From NCBI GenBank assembly GCA_003602285.1, contig QZVU01000009.1:62001-126000 (forward strand): a stretch of 64,000 nucleotides of DNA, written 5' to 3'. The notes under the pieces are model-generated. The model searched no databases and had not been told where the DNA came from. It saw only the letters and a program-made list of their open reading frames with translations. The stretch is from Arthrobacter frigidicola (GTDB lineage: Bacteria; Actinomycetota; Actinomycetes; Actinomycetales; Micrococcaceae). A program made the translations under genes and the position numbers. Every line of letters begins with the position of its first letter. The stretch's first letter is position 1. Positions 21,830-30,754 of the stretch are shown piece after piece.

Positions 21830-22687
21830 TCACCGGGTAACCGGACGGTCGGGGGTGCTGACGTCATATTCCTTCACCGGTGGGTCCGATGCGGGGACCT
21901 TCAGCAGGGCCGAGAGGACCCTCGCCTTGGCGGTGTTGCGCTCGGCACTCCCCCAGAAGATTTTCTGGTTTCCGGTCAGCGAAAGCGAAACCGAGTCCAC
22001 GCTTCGGGCGGAGGCGTGGTTGAGGCGGGACAGGATGTCCGGGGGCAGGTCGGCCAGCACCGCGGTGATCGAGCGGAAGACCTCCGAGTTGACCGCCTCC
22101 GTGCCGCCGTCGATCAGTGGAAGCTTCACCGCCTTCCGGTCCGCGACGGTCTTGAGCTGCCGGCCCTCCGAGTCGATCAGGATGAACTGCTTGTCCTTCT
22201 GCACGATGGCCACCGGCACCCGTTCGCGGATGGTGACCACGAGGGTCGACGGCGGCTCGGCCGCCACGCGCACCGACTCGATGGGTGCCTTGTCCCGCAG
22301 GAGGCCTTCGACCTTCTCGTCCGGGAGCCGGGCGAGCGAGGTGCCAAGGAGCGGCTTGAGTGCCGTGGTGACCTCCTCGGTGGAGACGAGCGTGTTGCCC
22401 TCGACCCGCAGGTGCTTCAGCGCCAGGACCGGAGAGAAGATCAGGTACGCGAGCAGGCCGCCCACGACCAGGACCAGACCCAGGAGGGTCCACAGCATCA
22501 CCCGCCGCCGGCGCCGGGCCGGCGGTTCAGGGAACTCAAGGACCGTCGCTCCGACCGGCTCCGCAGCCGGCTCCGCGTCCTCCCGGGGCAGCACTGAGAC
22601 CTTGCCCGAGTTGGCCCGCGCACCGGCGGCGGCACCGGCGGCGCCGGCCTGGGCGCCGGCCGGTCCGGATGGCTTCCTAGGCTTCAT
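21830..22687 (-). CDS. ftsQ: Cell division protein FtsQ
   Basis: 285 residues. The ATG at 22687 gives [11 protein letters not shown] and overlaps the end of murC by about 11 nt. An Ala/Gly/Pro-rich cytoplasmic region leads to a single membrane helix (VMLWTLLGLVLVVGGLLAYLIF). Next comes the extracytoplasmic POTRA domain (LKHLRVEGNTLVSTEEV), then the FtsQ/DivIB domain with the RVPVAIVQKDKQFILIDSEG segment. It links FtsW/FtsI to the Z ring together with FtsL and FtsB. It is the last gene of the overlapping mur block. Confidence 0.93.
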   Translation of the reverse strand: MKPRKPSGPAGAQAGAAGAAAGARANSGKVSVLPREDAEPAAEPVGATVLEFPEPPARRRRRVMLWTLLGLVLVVGGLLAYLIFSPVLALKHLRVEGNTLVSTEEVTTALKPLLGTSLARLPDEKVEGLLRDKAPIESVRVAAEPPSTLVVTIRERVPVAIVQKDKQFILIDSEGRQLKTVADRKAVKLPLIDGGTEAVNSEVFRSITAVLADLPPDILSRLNHASARSVDSVSLSLTGNQKIFWGSAERNTAKARVLSALLKVPASDPPVKEYDVSTPDRPVTR

Positions 22688-24128
22688 TGTCCGCCGTTCC
22701 GGAGCCTTCCCGGGCGCGGAGGGCCTCAACCAGCCCTGAGGCAAGGTGCGTGACGTCTCCGGCGCCTACGGTGAGGATGATGTCGCCGGCGGAGGCGCGG
22801 GCGGCCACCTCACGGACGGCGGCCTGCGAATCCTGGACGTATCCCCCGGGCCGGGTGAGCCTGGCGGCGATGAGGTCGCTGGTGACGCCCGGGATCGGAT
22901 CCTCGCGGGCGGGGTAGATGGGCAGCAGCGTCGCCGAGTCCGCCGAACCGAGGGCGGCGGCGAACCCGTCGGCGAACTCCCGCGTGCGGGAGAACAGGTG
23001 GGGCTGGAACAGCACGTGCACCGCATGCCCAGCGGCGACGGTGCGGGCGGCCGCCAGGGCCGCAGCGACTTCCGTGGGGTGGTGGGCGTAATCGTCGAAG
23101 ACCCGCACGCCGGCGCCCTCGCCGCGTGCCTCGAAGCGCCGGGCCGCCCCGGAGAACGAGGCGAGGCCCTCGGCGGCGACCGCCGGGTCCACGCCGAGTT
23201 CGAGGCCGACGGTGAACGCGGCCGCGGCGTTGAGGATGTTGTGCGTCCCCGGCACGCTCAGCTGGAGTTCCTGCTGGGCGTCGAGTCCGTCGACGGCGAA
23301 GGAGAGCACGCTGTTGGAGGTGCTGCCCAGCGCGCGGGTGGAGCCCAGCTGGATGTCGGCGGTCGGCGAGTACCCGTAGGTGCGCACCCGGTGGGTGGCG
23401 GCGGCAGCGGCGGCCAGTGCGGCCGCTCCGGGATCGTCGGCGCAGGCGACGAGCACGCCGTCCTCGGGCAGGAGCCCGACGAACTGTTCGAACACCGCGG
23501 TGACGGCGGCCGCCGTGCCGTAATGGTCGAGGTGGTCTGCTTCGACGTTGGTCACCACGGCGATCTGCGGGCTGTAGTTCAGGAATGAACCGTCCGATTC
23601 GTCGGCTTCCGCAACGAACACGTCCCCACCGGACCAGCGGGCGTTGACACCGAGGGCCGCGACGTCGCCGCCGATGGCGAAGGAGGGCTCGCGCCCGGCC
23701 GCCTGCAGCAGAACGGTGATCATCGCCGTCGTCGTGGTCTTTCCGTGGGTTCCGGCGACGGCGATGACCAGCTGGCCGGCCATGGCCGCGGCGAGGGCCT
23801 CGGAGCGGTGCTGGATGGTGATGCCGCGGTGGCGTGCCTCGAGCAGTTCGGGGTTGTCGGGCCGGATGGCCGAGGAGATGACCACCTGGCCGGCGCCGGT
23901 GACGTTTTCGGCGCGGTGGCCGACGTGGACCTCGGCGCCGAGGGCGGCAAGGGCCTTCAGGGCCTTGGAGTCAGCGGCGTCGGAGCCGGAGACGGGGATG
24001 CCCTGGCCGAGCAGGACCCGGGCGACGGCCGACATGCCGGCGCCGCCGAGGCCGATGAAGTGGACGCGCCCGGCGGTTGGGCCGGCCGGCTGCCCCCCGG
24101 GGGCGGATTCCTGCGGGATGCCGGTCAT
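22677..24128 (-). CDS. murC: UDP-N-acetylmuramate-L-alanine ligase
   Basis: 483 residues; adds L-Ala to UDP-MurNAc. An N-terminal Rossmann part holds [14 protein letters not shown] near 25-38. The ATP site is GTHGKTTT, followed by EADESDGSF and the C-terminal [10 protein letters not shown] motif typical of MurC. Its ATG overlaps the murG stop as ATGA, and the ftsQ start lies inside its 3' end, so translation is probably coupled across murG-murC-ftsQ. Confidence 0.97.
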   Translation of the reverse strand: MTGIPQESAPGGQPAGPTAGRVHFIGLGGAGMSAVARVLLGQGIPVSGSDAADSKALKALAALGAEVHVGHRAENVTGAGQVVISSAIRPDNPELLEARHRGITIQHRSEALAAAMAGQLVIAVAGTHGKTTTTAMITVLLQAAGREPSFAIGGDVAALGVNARWSGGDVFVAEADESDGSFLNYSPQIAVVTNVEADHLDHYGTAAAVTAVFEQFVGLLPEDGVLVACADDPGAAALAAAAAATHRVRTYGYSPTADIQLGSTRALGSTSNSVLSFAVDGLDAQQELQLSVPGTHNILNAAAAFTVGLELGVDPAVAAEGLASFSGAARRFEARGEGAGVRVFDDYAHHPTEVAAALAAARTVAAGHAVHVLFQPHLFSRTREFADGFAAALGSADSATLLPIYPAREDPIPGVTSDLIAARLTRPGGYVQDSQAAVREVAARASAGDIILTVGAGDVTHLASGLVEALRAREGSGTADNEA

Positions 24129-25234
24129 GAGGAGGCTCCTGCCGCGTCGAGGACGAGTTTGGCCATGGTCCGGTCGGCATCACGGATGCCCTGCGCTGCC
24201 GCGGCGGCGGCCATCCGCTCAAGGGCCCCGGGGTCCTTCAGCAGGGCGAGGGCCTCCGAGCGCAGCCGCGCCGGGGTGAGGTCGGAATCGGAGATCAGCA
24301 CCGCTCCCCCATCGGCGGTCAGGGCTGCGGCGTTCAGGGCCTGCTCGCCGTTGCCGTGGGCGAGCGGAACGAGGATCGAGGGCAGCCCGACGGCGCTGAT
24401 CTCGCAGACGGTGGCGGCACCGGCACGGGCCACGAGCAGGTCGGCTGCGGCGTACACGGCCTCCATGTCGTCGACGTACTCGAGCTGGTGGTAGCCGGGC
24501 AGCGTGAGCGGGGAACCGTCGCCGGCGGTAATGGTTTTGCCCCGGCCGGTGATGTGGAGGATCTGGATCCCCTCGGCGCACAGGCCGGGGGCGGCCGCGG
24601 CGGCGGCTCGGTTGATGCTCAGGGCCCCGGAGGAGCCGCCCGTGATGATGAGGGTCGGGCGTGCCGGGTCGAGCCCCAGCGCGCGCCGGGCGGACTCGCG
24701 TGCGGTTGCCCGGTCGAGTCCGGCAATGGCGCGGCGCATGGGCATGCCCACCCACTGGGCCTTGGGCAGCCGGGTGTCCCGGAACGCCACGCCGACGGTC
24801 CCGGCGATGCGGGAGCCGAGCCGGTTGGCGATGCCGGGGCGGGCGTTGGCCTCGTGGATGACCAGGGGCACGCGCCGCAGGAACGCCGCGAGGTACAGCG
24901 GCGCGGCGACGTAGCCGCCCACGCCGACGACCACCGAGGGCCGAACCGTGTCAAGAATGCGCAGCGCCTGCCGGACGGCGGCGGCGAGGCGGTAGGGCAG
25001 TTTCACCAGGTCGGTGGAGGGCCGGCGGGGCAGCGGCACCCGGTCGATGGTCTCCAGGTCATAGCCGGCGGCCGGCACGAGCCGGGTCTCCATTCCGGAC
25101 TCGGTCCCGACGGCGGTGATCCGGGCGCCGGGGGCGAGGTCGGTGATGGCGTCGGCGATGGCCAGCAGGGGGCTGATGTGGCCGGCGGTGCCGCCGCCGG
25201 CCAGGACGACGGACACGGGTGTCGGGGGGTTCAT
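24125..25234 (-). CDS. murG: Lipid II synthase MurG (GlcNAc transferase)
   Basis: 369 residues; transfers GlcNAc to lipid I at the inner membrane face. The start at 25234 ([19 protein letters not shown]) overlaps the ftsW stop as ATGA. The first glycine loop is [10 protein letters not shown] and the second is [12 protein letters not shown]; the [11 protein letters not shown] and [12 protein letters not shown] segments are diagnostic, and the UDP-GlcNAc site is near [16 protein letters not shown]. Longer in-frame readings extend into ftsW in another frame and are not credible. Confidence 0.97.
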   Translation of the reverse strand: MNPPTPVSVVLAGGGTAGHISPLLAIADAITDLAPGARITAVGTESGMETRLVPAAGYDLETIDRVPLPRRPSTDLVKLPYRLAAAVRQALRILDTVRPSVVVGVGGYVAAPLYLAAFLRRVPLVIHEANARPGIANRLGSRIAGTVGVAFRDTRLPKAQWVGMPMRRAIAGLDRATARESARRALGLDPARPTLIITGGSSGALSINRAAAAAAPGLCAEGIQILHITGRGKTITAGDGSPLTLPGYHQLEYVDDMEAVYAAADLLVARAGAATVCEISAVGLPSILVPLAHGNGEQALNAAALTADGGAVLISDSDLTPARLRSEALALLKDPGALERMAAAAAAQGIRDADRTMAKLVLDAAGASS

Positions 25235-26562
25235 GTCGCTGCGGTTTCGCTTTCGGTCTTGATGAAGGTCGCGGGCATCCGCCGGGCGAAGGAGAGCAGG
25301 ACGCCCACCGCGGCGAGGGTGAAGGTCAGCGCCGACCCGCCGTAGGAGATGAAGGGCAGGGGGACGCCGATCACCGGCAGCAGGCCGGTCACCATGCCGA
25401 TGTTGACGAAGGCCTGGCCGATCAGCCACACCAGGATTGACCCCATCAGGATACGCACGAAGGGGTCGCTGTAGCGCATGGCGACCTGGATGGTGGCCAC
25501 CGCGAGGATTCCGAACAGGGCGACGACCACGATCGCGCCGACGAGGCCGAACTCCTCGCCGATGATGGCGAAGATGAAGTCGTTGTGCGCCTCGGGGATC
25601 CAGTTCCATTTCTGGCGGCTCTGGCCGATGCCCACGCCGAACCATCCGCCCGATGCCATGGCGAACAGGCCGTTGTCGGACTGCAGGCACAGGTCGGCGC
25701 CGTCCTCGCAGTTCAGCCGCAGCCAGGCGCTGATGCGCCCGCCGCGGTTGGCGCTGGTGGCCACCATGAGGGTTCCGATGAGCGCTATGCCGACGCCGGC
25801 GAGGAGGAACATCTTCAGCGGTGCCCCGGCGAAGAACAGGGCAGCGGCGGCGATCATCATCAGGATCATGCCGGTGCCGAGGTCACCGCCGAGCAGCACC
25901 AGGCCGATGGGCAGCCCGCCCAGGGGCAGGGCGGGAATCAGGGCGTGCTTCCAGTCCCGGATCAGGCCCTTCTTGCGCTCGAGGACCGTGGCGAACCACA
26001 GGGCAAGGGCGAGTTTGGCCGGCTCGGAGGGCTGGAAGGACTGGCTGCCGATCATGATCCAGTTCTTGTTGCCGTTGATGCTGACGCCGATGACGAGCAC
26101 CAGGATCAACAGCACCACCGCAACGCCCAGGCCGGGCCAGGCCAGGGCCTTGTAGAGCCGGGGCCCGAAGCGGGAAAGGATGAACATCAGCACCACCCCG
26201 GCGCCGGCCCACACCGCCTGCTTCAGGAAGAGGTCGAACTCCTCCTTGCCCTCGGAGATCGCCTCGACCGAGGACGCCGAGAGCACCATGAGCAGGCCGA
26301 TCGCCGTCAGGGCGAGGGCTGCGCCGAGGATCAGATAGTAGCTCGAGCCGCTGGGCCTGCGGTCGGTTCCCTCGAGGAACCGCCAGCCCCGCGCCGCCGC
26401 TGCCCGGATCCCGCGGCGCGGTGCCGGGGCGGGGGAGCCCTTGGCCGGCGTCGTGCCGGTGCTGCGGCCGGCCGGTGCTCCGGCGGCACGCCCGGCCGCT
26501 GCTCCGGCGGTACGGGCGGCCGCGGGCCTGCGCCCGGGGTGCCGGGTGGGGGTGGTAACCAT
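25231..26562 (-). CDS. ftsW: Septal peptidoglycan glycosyltransferase FtsW
   Basis: 443 residues of the SEDS family with about ten membrane helices; polymerises lipid II with its partner PBP FtsI. The Ala/Gly/Arg-rich cytoplasmic N-terminus (to about residue 75) is long. Family motifs include [44 protein letters not shown] and the C-terminal [10 protein letters not shown]. It begins directly after the murD stop and is coupled to murG. Confidence 0.95.
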   Translation of the reverse strand: MVTTPTRHPGRRPAAARTAGAAAGRAAGAPAGRSTGTTPAKGSPAPAPRRGIRAAAARGWRFLEGTDRRPSGSSYYLILGAALALTAIGLLMVLSASSVEAISEGKEEFDLFLKQAVWAGAGVVLMFILSRFGPRLYKALAWPGLGVAVVLLILVLVIGVSINGNKNWIMIGSQSFQPSEPAKLALALWFATVLERKKGLIRDWKHALIPALPLGGLPIGLVLLGGDLGTGMILMMIAAAALFFAGAPLKMFLLAGVGIALIGTLMVATSANRGGRISAWLRLNCEDGADLCLQSDNGLFAMASGGWFGVGIGQSRQKWNWIPEAHNDFIFAIIGEEFGLVGAIVVVALFGILAVATIQVAMRYSDPFVRILMGSILVWLIGQAFVNIGMVTGLLPVIGVPLPFISYGGSALTFTLAAVGVLLSFARRMPATFIKTESETAAT

Positions 26563-28119
26563 CTAGAGCTCCTTCGCGGTTGGTGCCTGCCCCTCCACCA
26601 GCGCTCGAACCGCCGTGGCAAAGGCATCACCCCGGTGGGCGTATGAGGAGAACTGATCCATTGAGGCGGCGGCCGGTGCGAGCAGGACAGTGTCGCCCTC
26701 CCCGGCGAGGCGGGCCGCCTCGGAGACCGCCCATTCCATCACCTGCGCACCCTCTCCCCCGCCCTCGGGGTGTCCGTTTCCAGTGTGACTGGTGTGCCAG
26801 CTGATGATGGGCACATCGGGAGCGTGTCGGTGCAGGGCCTCCTGCAGTGCCGTGCTGCCGGTCCCGATCAGCACCACGGCCCGCAGGCGGGCGGCGTGGG
26901 TGCGGACGAGGTCGTCGTAGGCGACGCCCTTGGAGAGGCCCCCGGCGATCCAGACCACCGAGGTGAAGGCGGCCAGGGAGGCCGAGGCGGCGTGCGGATT
27001 GGTGGCCTTGGAGTCGTTGATCCACAGCACGCCCCCGGCGGAGGCGATGGCCTCAATGCGGTGCGCGCCCGGGGAGTAGGTGCGGATCCCCTCCCGGACG
27101 GCGGCCGGAGAGATGCCCGCGGCCCGCACCAGGGCGGCGGCCGCCAGCGCGTTGGCCACGAGGTGGCGCGGCACGACGTCCCCAAGTTCACGGACCGACG
27201 CCAGTTCGGCGGCCGAGTCCCTGCGCTGTTCGATGAAGGCCCGGTCGACGAGGAGGTCCTCGACGACGCCCATCATGCTCACCGCGGGCGTGCCGGTGGT
27301 GAAGCCGACCGCCCGGCAGCCTTCGATCACGTCGGCTTCCTCGACCATCACCTCGGTCTCGTGCTGCTCGGCGTTGTAAATGCAGGCGATGCGGGTGCGG
27401 TCGTAGATCTTGGCCTTCGCCGCGGCGTAGGCCTCGTAGCTGCCGTGCCAGTCGACGTGGTCCTCGGCGATATTGAGGCACACGCTGGCCAGCGCCGAAA
27501 TGGACTCGCTCCAGTGGAGCTGGAAGCTGGAGAGCTCCACGGCGAGGAAGTCGAATCCCTGCGGGTCGCGGATCACATCGAGGATGGGTGTGCCGACGTT
27601 CCCGGCGGCCACGGCGCGCTTCCCCGCGGCCAGCAGCATCGACTCGGTCAGGCCGACCGTGGTCGTCTTGCCGTTCGTGCCGGTGATGGTGAGCCATTCA
27701 GCGGTGGGCCGGCCCTCGCGGATCCGCACCCGCCAGGCCAGCTCGACGTCGCCCCAGATGGGGATGCCCGCACCGGCGGCGGCCGCCAGCAGGGGCTGGG
27801 CCGGGCTCCACCCGGGCGAGGCGATGATCAGCTCGGGCGCCTGCCCGTCGACCAGCGGGACACCGATGGTGGAGTCGGCGCCGAGGAGAACCTCGCGGAC
27901 GCCGACGATCCGCAGCGTGTCGGCCTTGGCCAGGTTGTCCTCCGAGTCGGAGCCGTCGACGACGACGACGACCGCGCCGAGCTCCACAAGGGTGTCGGCG
28001 GCGGAGAAGCCCGAGGCGCCGATGCCGGCGACGACGACGCGCAGCCCCCGCCAGTCGGCGTCCCAGCTCGTGAGCCCCGCCAGCCGTCCTGCCGCATCCG
28101 ATTCCGAAATGTCCGTCAA
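26563..28119 (-). CDS. murD: UDP-N-acetylmuramoyl-L-alanine-D-glutamate ligase
   Basis: 518 residues; adds D-Glu to UDP-MurNAc-L-Ala. I choose the TTG at 28119, whose TTGA overlaps the mraY stop and gives LTDISESD before the conserved core (WDADWRGLRVVVAGIGASGFSAADTL). Longer in-frame readings run antisense-like through mraY. No ATG or GTG is available near the junction. The ATP motif is TGTNGKTTT, followed by AVELSSFQLH and the NDSKATNPHAA substrate motif. The rare start codon and overlap suggest translation by ribosomes finishing mraY. Confidence 0.92.
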   Translation of the reverse strand: MTDISESDAAGRLAGLTSWDADWRGLRVVVAGIGASGFSAADTLVELGAVVVVVDGSDSEDNLAKADTLRIVGVREVLLGADSTIGVPLVDGQAPELIIASPGWSPAQPLLAAAAGAGIPIWGDVELAWRVRIREGRPTAEWLTITGTNGKTTTVGLTESMLLAAGKRAVAAGNVGTPILDVIRDPQGFDFLAVELSSFQLHWSESISALASVCLNIAEDHVDWHGSYEAYAAAKAKIYDRTRIACIYNAEQHETEVMVEEADVIEGCRAVGFTTGTPAVSMMGVVEDLLVDRAFIEQRRDSAAELASVRELGDVVPRHLVANALAAAALVRAAGISPAAVREGIRTYSPGAHRIEAIASAGGVLWINDSKATNPHAASASLAAFTSVVWIAGGLSKGVAYDDLVRTHAARLRAVVLIGTGSTALQEALHRHAPDVPIISWHTSHTGNGHPEGGGEGAQVMEWAVSEAARLAGEGDTVLLAPAAASMDQFSSYAHRGDAFATAVRALVEGQAPTAKEL

Positions 28120-29216
28120 CCCACTACCCAATCCGCATAGAAAATACCGAGTGCCACGGCCACGAAGAGGCCGCCGAGGATCCAGAACCGCACCACGACC
28201 GTGACCTCCTGCCAGCCCTTCAGCTCGAAGTGGTGCTGCAGCGGCGCCATCTTGAAAACGCGCTTTCCGCCGGTCGCCTTGAAGTAGCCGACCTGGATGA
28301 TCACCGAGAGGGTGATCATCACGAACAGGCCCGCCATGACCACGAGCAGGAGCTGGGTCCGGGAGAGGATCGCGAAGCCGGCGATCGCGCCGCCGATCGC
28401 GAGGGAGCCGGTGTCGCCCATGAAGATCTTCGCCGGCGAGGTGTTCCACCAGAGGAAGCCCACCAGCGCGCCGGCCATCGATCCGGCGATGAGCGCCAGG
28501 TCCAGCGGGTCGCGCACCTCGTAGCAGACGTTCACGGGGACCTGCAGGGAGCCGCAGCTCTGGTTGGACTGCCAGATGCCCATCAGCATGTACGCGGCGA
28601 AGACGAGGATGGAGGCCCCCGCGGCGAGCCCGTCGAGCCCGTCTGCGAGGTTCACCCCGTTGGTGGCGGCAGTCATGATCAGGTTCGACCACAGGACGAA
28701 CAGGATCGCCCCGACCAGCGTGCCCGCGAAGGCGAGGTCCACCGAGGTGTCCCGCAGGAAGGAGATGGCCGTCGAGGCCGGCGTGCGGCCCTGCTCGTCC
28801 GGGAACTGGAGGGCCAGCACCGCGAAGAGGATGCCGACGAAACTCTGCCCGGCGATCTTCGCGCCGGCGCTGAGCCCGAGGCTGCGCTGCTTGGAGATCT
28901 TGATGTAGTCGTCGAAGAAACCGACAGCGCCCATCCCGGCCGTCACCAGCAGCAGGAGCAGTCCCGAGACGCTCGGCCCGGTCGAGGCGCCGAGCAGAGC
29001 CATCACGCCGTGGGTGAGGAAGTAGGCGAGCAGCACCGAGCCGACGATCACCGCGCCGCCCATGGTGGGGGTGCCGCGCTTGGTGTGGTGCGCCGTCGGG
29101 CCGTCGTCGCGGATGAACTGGCCGTAGCTCTTCCGGACCAGGAGCTTGATGAACAGTGGAGTGCCGACAAGTGCGAAGAACAGCGCCGACGCCGAACCGA
29201 TCAGGAGGGCGATCAC
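28116..29216 (-). CDS. mraY: Phospho-MurNAc-pentapeptide transferase
   Basis: 366-residue polytopic enzyme that makes lipid I from UDP-MurNAc-pentapeptide and undecaprenyl phosphate. The catalytic Asp cluster is visible: FFDDYIK, the NGVNLADGLDGLA segment and FMGDTGSLAIGG, with HHFELKGW near the C-terminus. The GTG start at 29216 overlaps the murF stop as GTGA. Confidence 0.97.
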   Translation of the reverse strand: MIALLIGSASALFFALVGTPLFIKLLVRKSYGQFIRDDGPTAHHTKRGTPTMGGAVIVGSVLLAYFLTHGVMALLGASTGPSVSGLLLLLVTAGMGAVGFFDDYIKISKQRSLGLSAGAKIAGQSFVGILFAVLALQFPDEQGRTPASTAISFLRDTSVDLAFAGTLVGAILFVLWSNLIMTAATNGVNLADGLDGLAAGASILVFAAYMLMGIWQSNQSCGSLQVPVNVCYEVRDPLDLALIAGSMAGALVGFLWWNTSPAKIFMGDTGSLAIGGAIAGFAILSRTQLLLVVMAGLFVMITLSVIIQVGYFKATGGKRVFKMAPLQHHFELKGWQEVTVVVRFWILGGLFVAVALGIFYADWVVG

Positions 29217-30748
29217 GGCTGCGGGCTCCTTCGTGGGGCAGTGCCGTCCGGGCTGGCGGCCGGAGGCTGGATGGGTTGCGGGTGCACTGGATCCGGCGAG
29301 CCGGCAGCATCAGGGAGCAATGCTATCCGATCCCCCAGGAACCTCAGGCCCGCCCCGTTGGAGGACTTGAACAGCACGATGTCACCGGGCCGCAGCTCGG
29401 CCCGCAGCAGCGCCTCGGCCGCCTCGGCATCGGGCACCTGCTGGATCTCATCGCCCCAGGAGCCTTCGAGCAGGGCGCCGTTGAACAGGGCGCGGACGTT
29501 GTCGCCGCCGACGACGACGAGCTTGGAGATGTTCAGCCGTACGACGACCCGGCCGAGGAGGTCGTGCTCCTCGATCGAGGACTCCCCCAGTTCGAGCATC
29601 TCGCCCAGTACGGCCCAGGTGCGGCGCCGGCCGGCTCCGAGTTCGGCCAGGGTGCGCAGGGCAGCCCGCATCGACTCCGGGTTGGCGTTGTAGGCGTCGT
29701 TGATCACGGTGACCCCGTCGGCCCGCTCGGTGAGTTCCATCCGCCAGCGGCTCTTCGCGGCCTGGGTGCGCAGCGCGGAGGCGATGCGCTCCCCGGGCAC
29801 GCCGAGGGCCCAGCCCACGGAGGCGGCCGCGAGCAGGTTGGCCGTGTGGTGGAGGCCCAGCAGCGGGGACACCACGGGGTGGGAGGTCCCGTCGGGGAGC
29901 ACGAGGTCGAAGGCGGGGTGGCCCTCGGACGTCGTGGTGCTGCCGGCCGCGGTCAGGATGTCGCCGTCGGCGGCCTCGAAGTCCCCGGAGGAGGTGAAGT
30001 AGACGCGCCGGGCGCTGGTGCGCGAGCGCATGGCCAGCACGCGCTCGTCGTCGGCGTTGATCACGGCCGTCGCCCCGGGACCCAGGGCGGCGAACAGCTC
30101 GCCCTTGGCGCGGGCGATGGCCTCCACCCCGCCGAACTCGCCCACGTGGGCGGACCCGACGCCGAGCACGACGCCGATGTCCGGCTGAACCATGTCCGCA
30201 AGGTAGGTGATGTTGCCGGCCTTCGTGGCACCCATTTCGATAATGAGGTAGCGCGTTCCGTAGTCGGCGCGGAACACCGTCAGCGGCACCCCGACCTCGC
30301 CGTTGTAGGACCCGGTTGGCGCCACGGTGGTGCCTTCGGCGCCCAGCAGGCCGGCCAGAAGGTCCTTGGTGGTGGTCTTCCCTGCCGATCCGGTGATGCC
30401 CACGACGGTCAGCGGCCCGCTGGCGCGGAGCCGGCGCACGGACTCGGCGGCGAGGACCCCCATGGCGAGCACGGCGTCGGGCACGATCACGGCGGGCAGG
30501 TCGGATCCGTCGGTTCCGCTGACCGGGCGCTCGGCGAGGGCCAGGACGGCGCCCGCGGCGAAGGCCTGGGCCGCGTAGTCGTGGCCGTCGGTGACCTCGC
30601 CGGGTTTGGCGATGAACAGGCCCCCCGGGAGGACCTCGCGCGAGTCGGTGGCCGCGGAGGTGACGGTGAGGGTGGGGTTTCGGCTGGCGCCCTGTGAGAG
30701 GTGGCCCCCGGTGAGTGCCGCGATGTCGGCTGCGCTGAATTCAATCAT
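29213..30748 (-). CDS. murF: UDP-MurNAc-tripeptide-D-alanyl-D-alanine ligase
   Basis: 511 residues; adds D-Ala-D-Ala to the muropeptide precursor in the cytoplasm. The ATP motif is GSAGKTTTKD, followed by IIEMGATKAG, GSAHVGEFGG and the NDAYNANPESM block that is characteristic of MurF. The C-terminal 25 residues are Pro/Ser-rich and not conserved in the family. It starts 6 nt after the murE stop and is coupled to mraY. Confidence 0.97.
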   Translation of the reverse strand: MIEFSAADIAALTGGHLSQGASRNPTLTVTSAATDSREVLPGGLFIAKPGEVTDGHDYAAQAFAAGAVLALAERPVSGTDGSDLPAVIVPDAVLAMGVLAAESVRRLRASGPLTVVGITGSAGKTTTKDLLAGLLGAEGTTVAPTGSYNGEVGVPLTVFRADYGTRYLIIEMGATKAGNITYLADMVQPDIGVVLGVGSAHVGEFGGVEAIARAKGELFAALGPGATAVINADDERVLAMRSRTSARRVYFTSSGDFEAADGDILTAAGSTTTSEGHPAFDLVLPDGTSHPVVSPLLGLHHTANLLAAASVGWALGVPGERIASALRTQAAKSRWRMELTERADGVTVINDAYNANPESMRAALRTLAELGAGRRRTWAVLGEMLELGESSIEEHDLLGRVVVRLNISKLVVVGGDNVRALFNGALLEGSWGDEIQQVPDAEAAEALLRAELRPGDIVLFKSSNGAGLRFLGDRIALLPDAAGSPDPVHPQPIQPPAASPDGTAPRRSPQP

Positions 30749-30754
30749 GACGGT

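Noticed and set aside
26563-29310. A 915-codon frame suggesting a MraY-MurD fusion
   Set aside because: The first 397 codons are mraY read in the wrong frame, rich in Arg/Pro; murD begins at the TTG overlapping the mraY stop.
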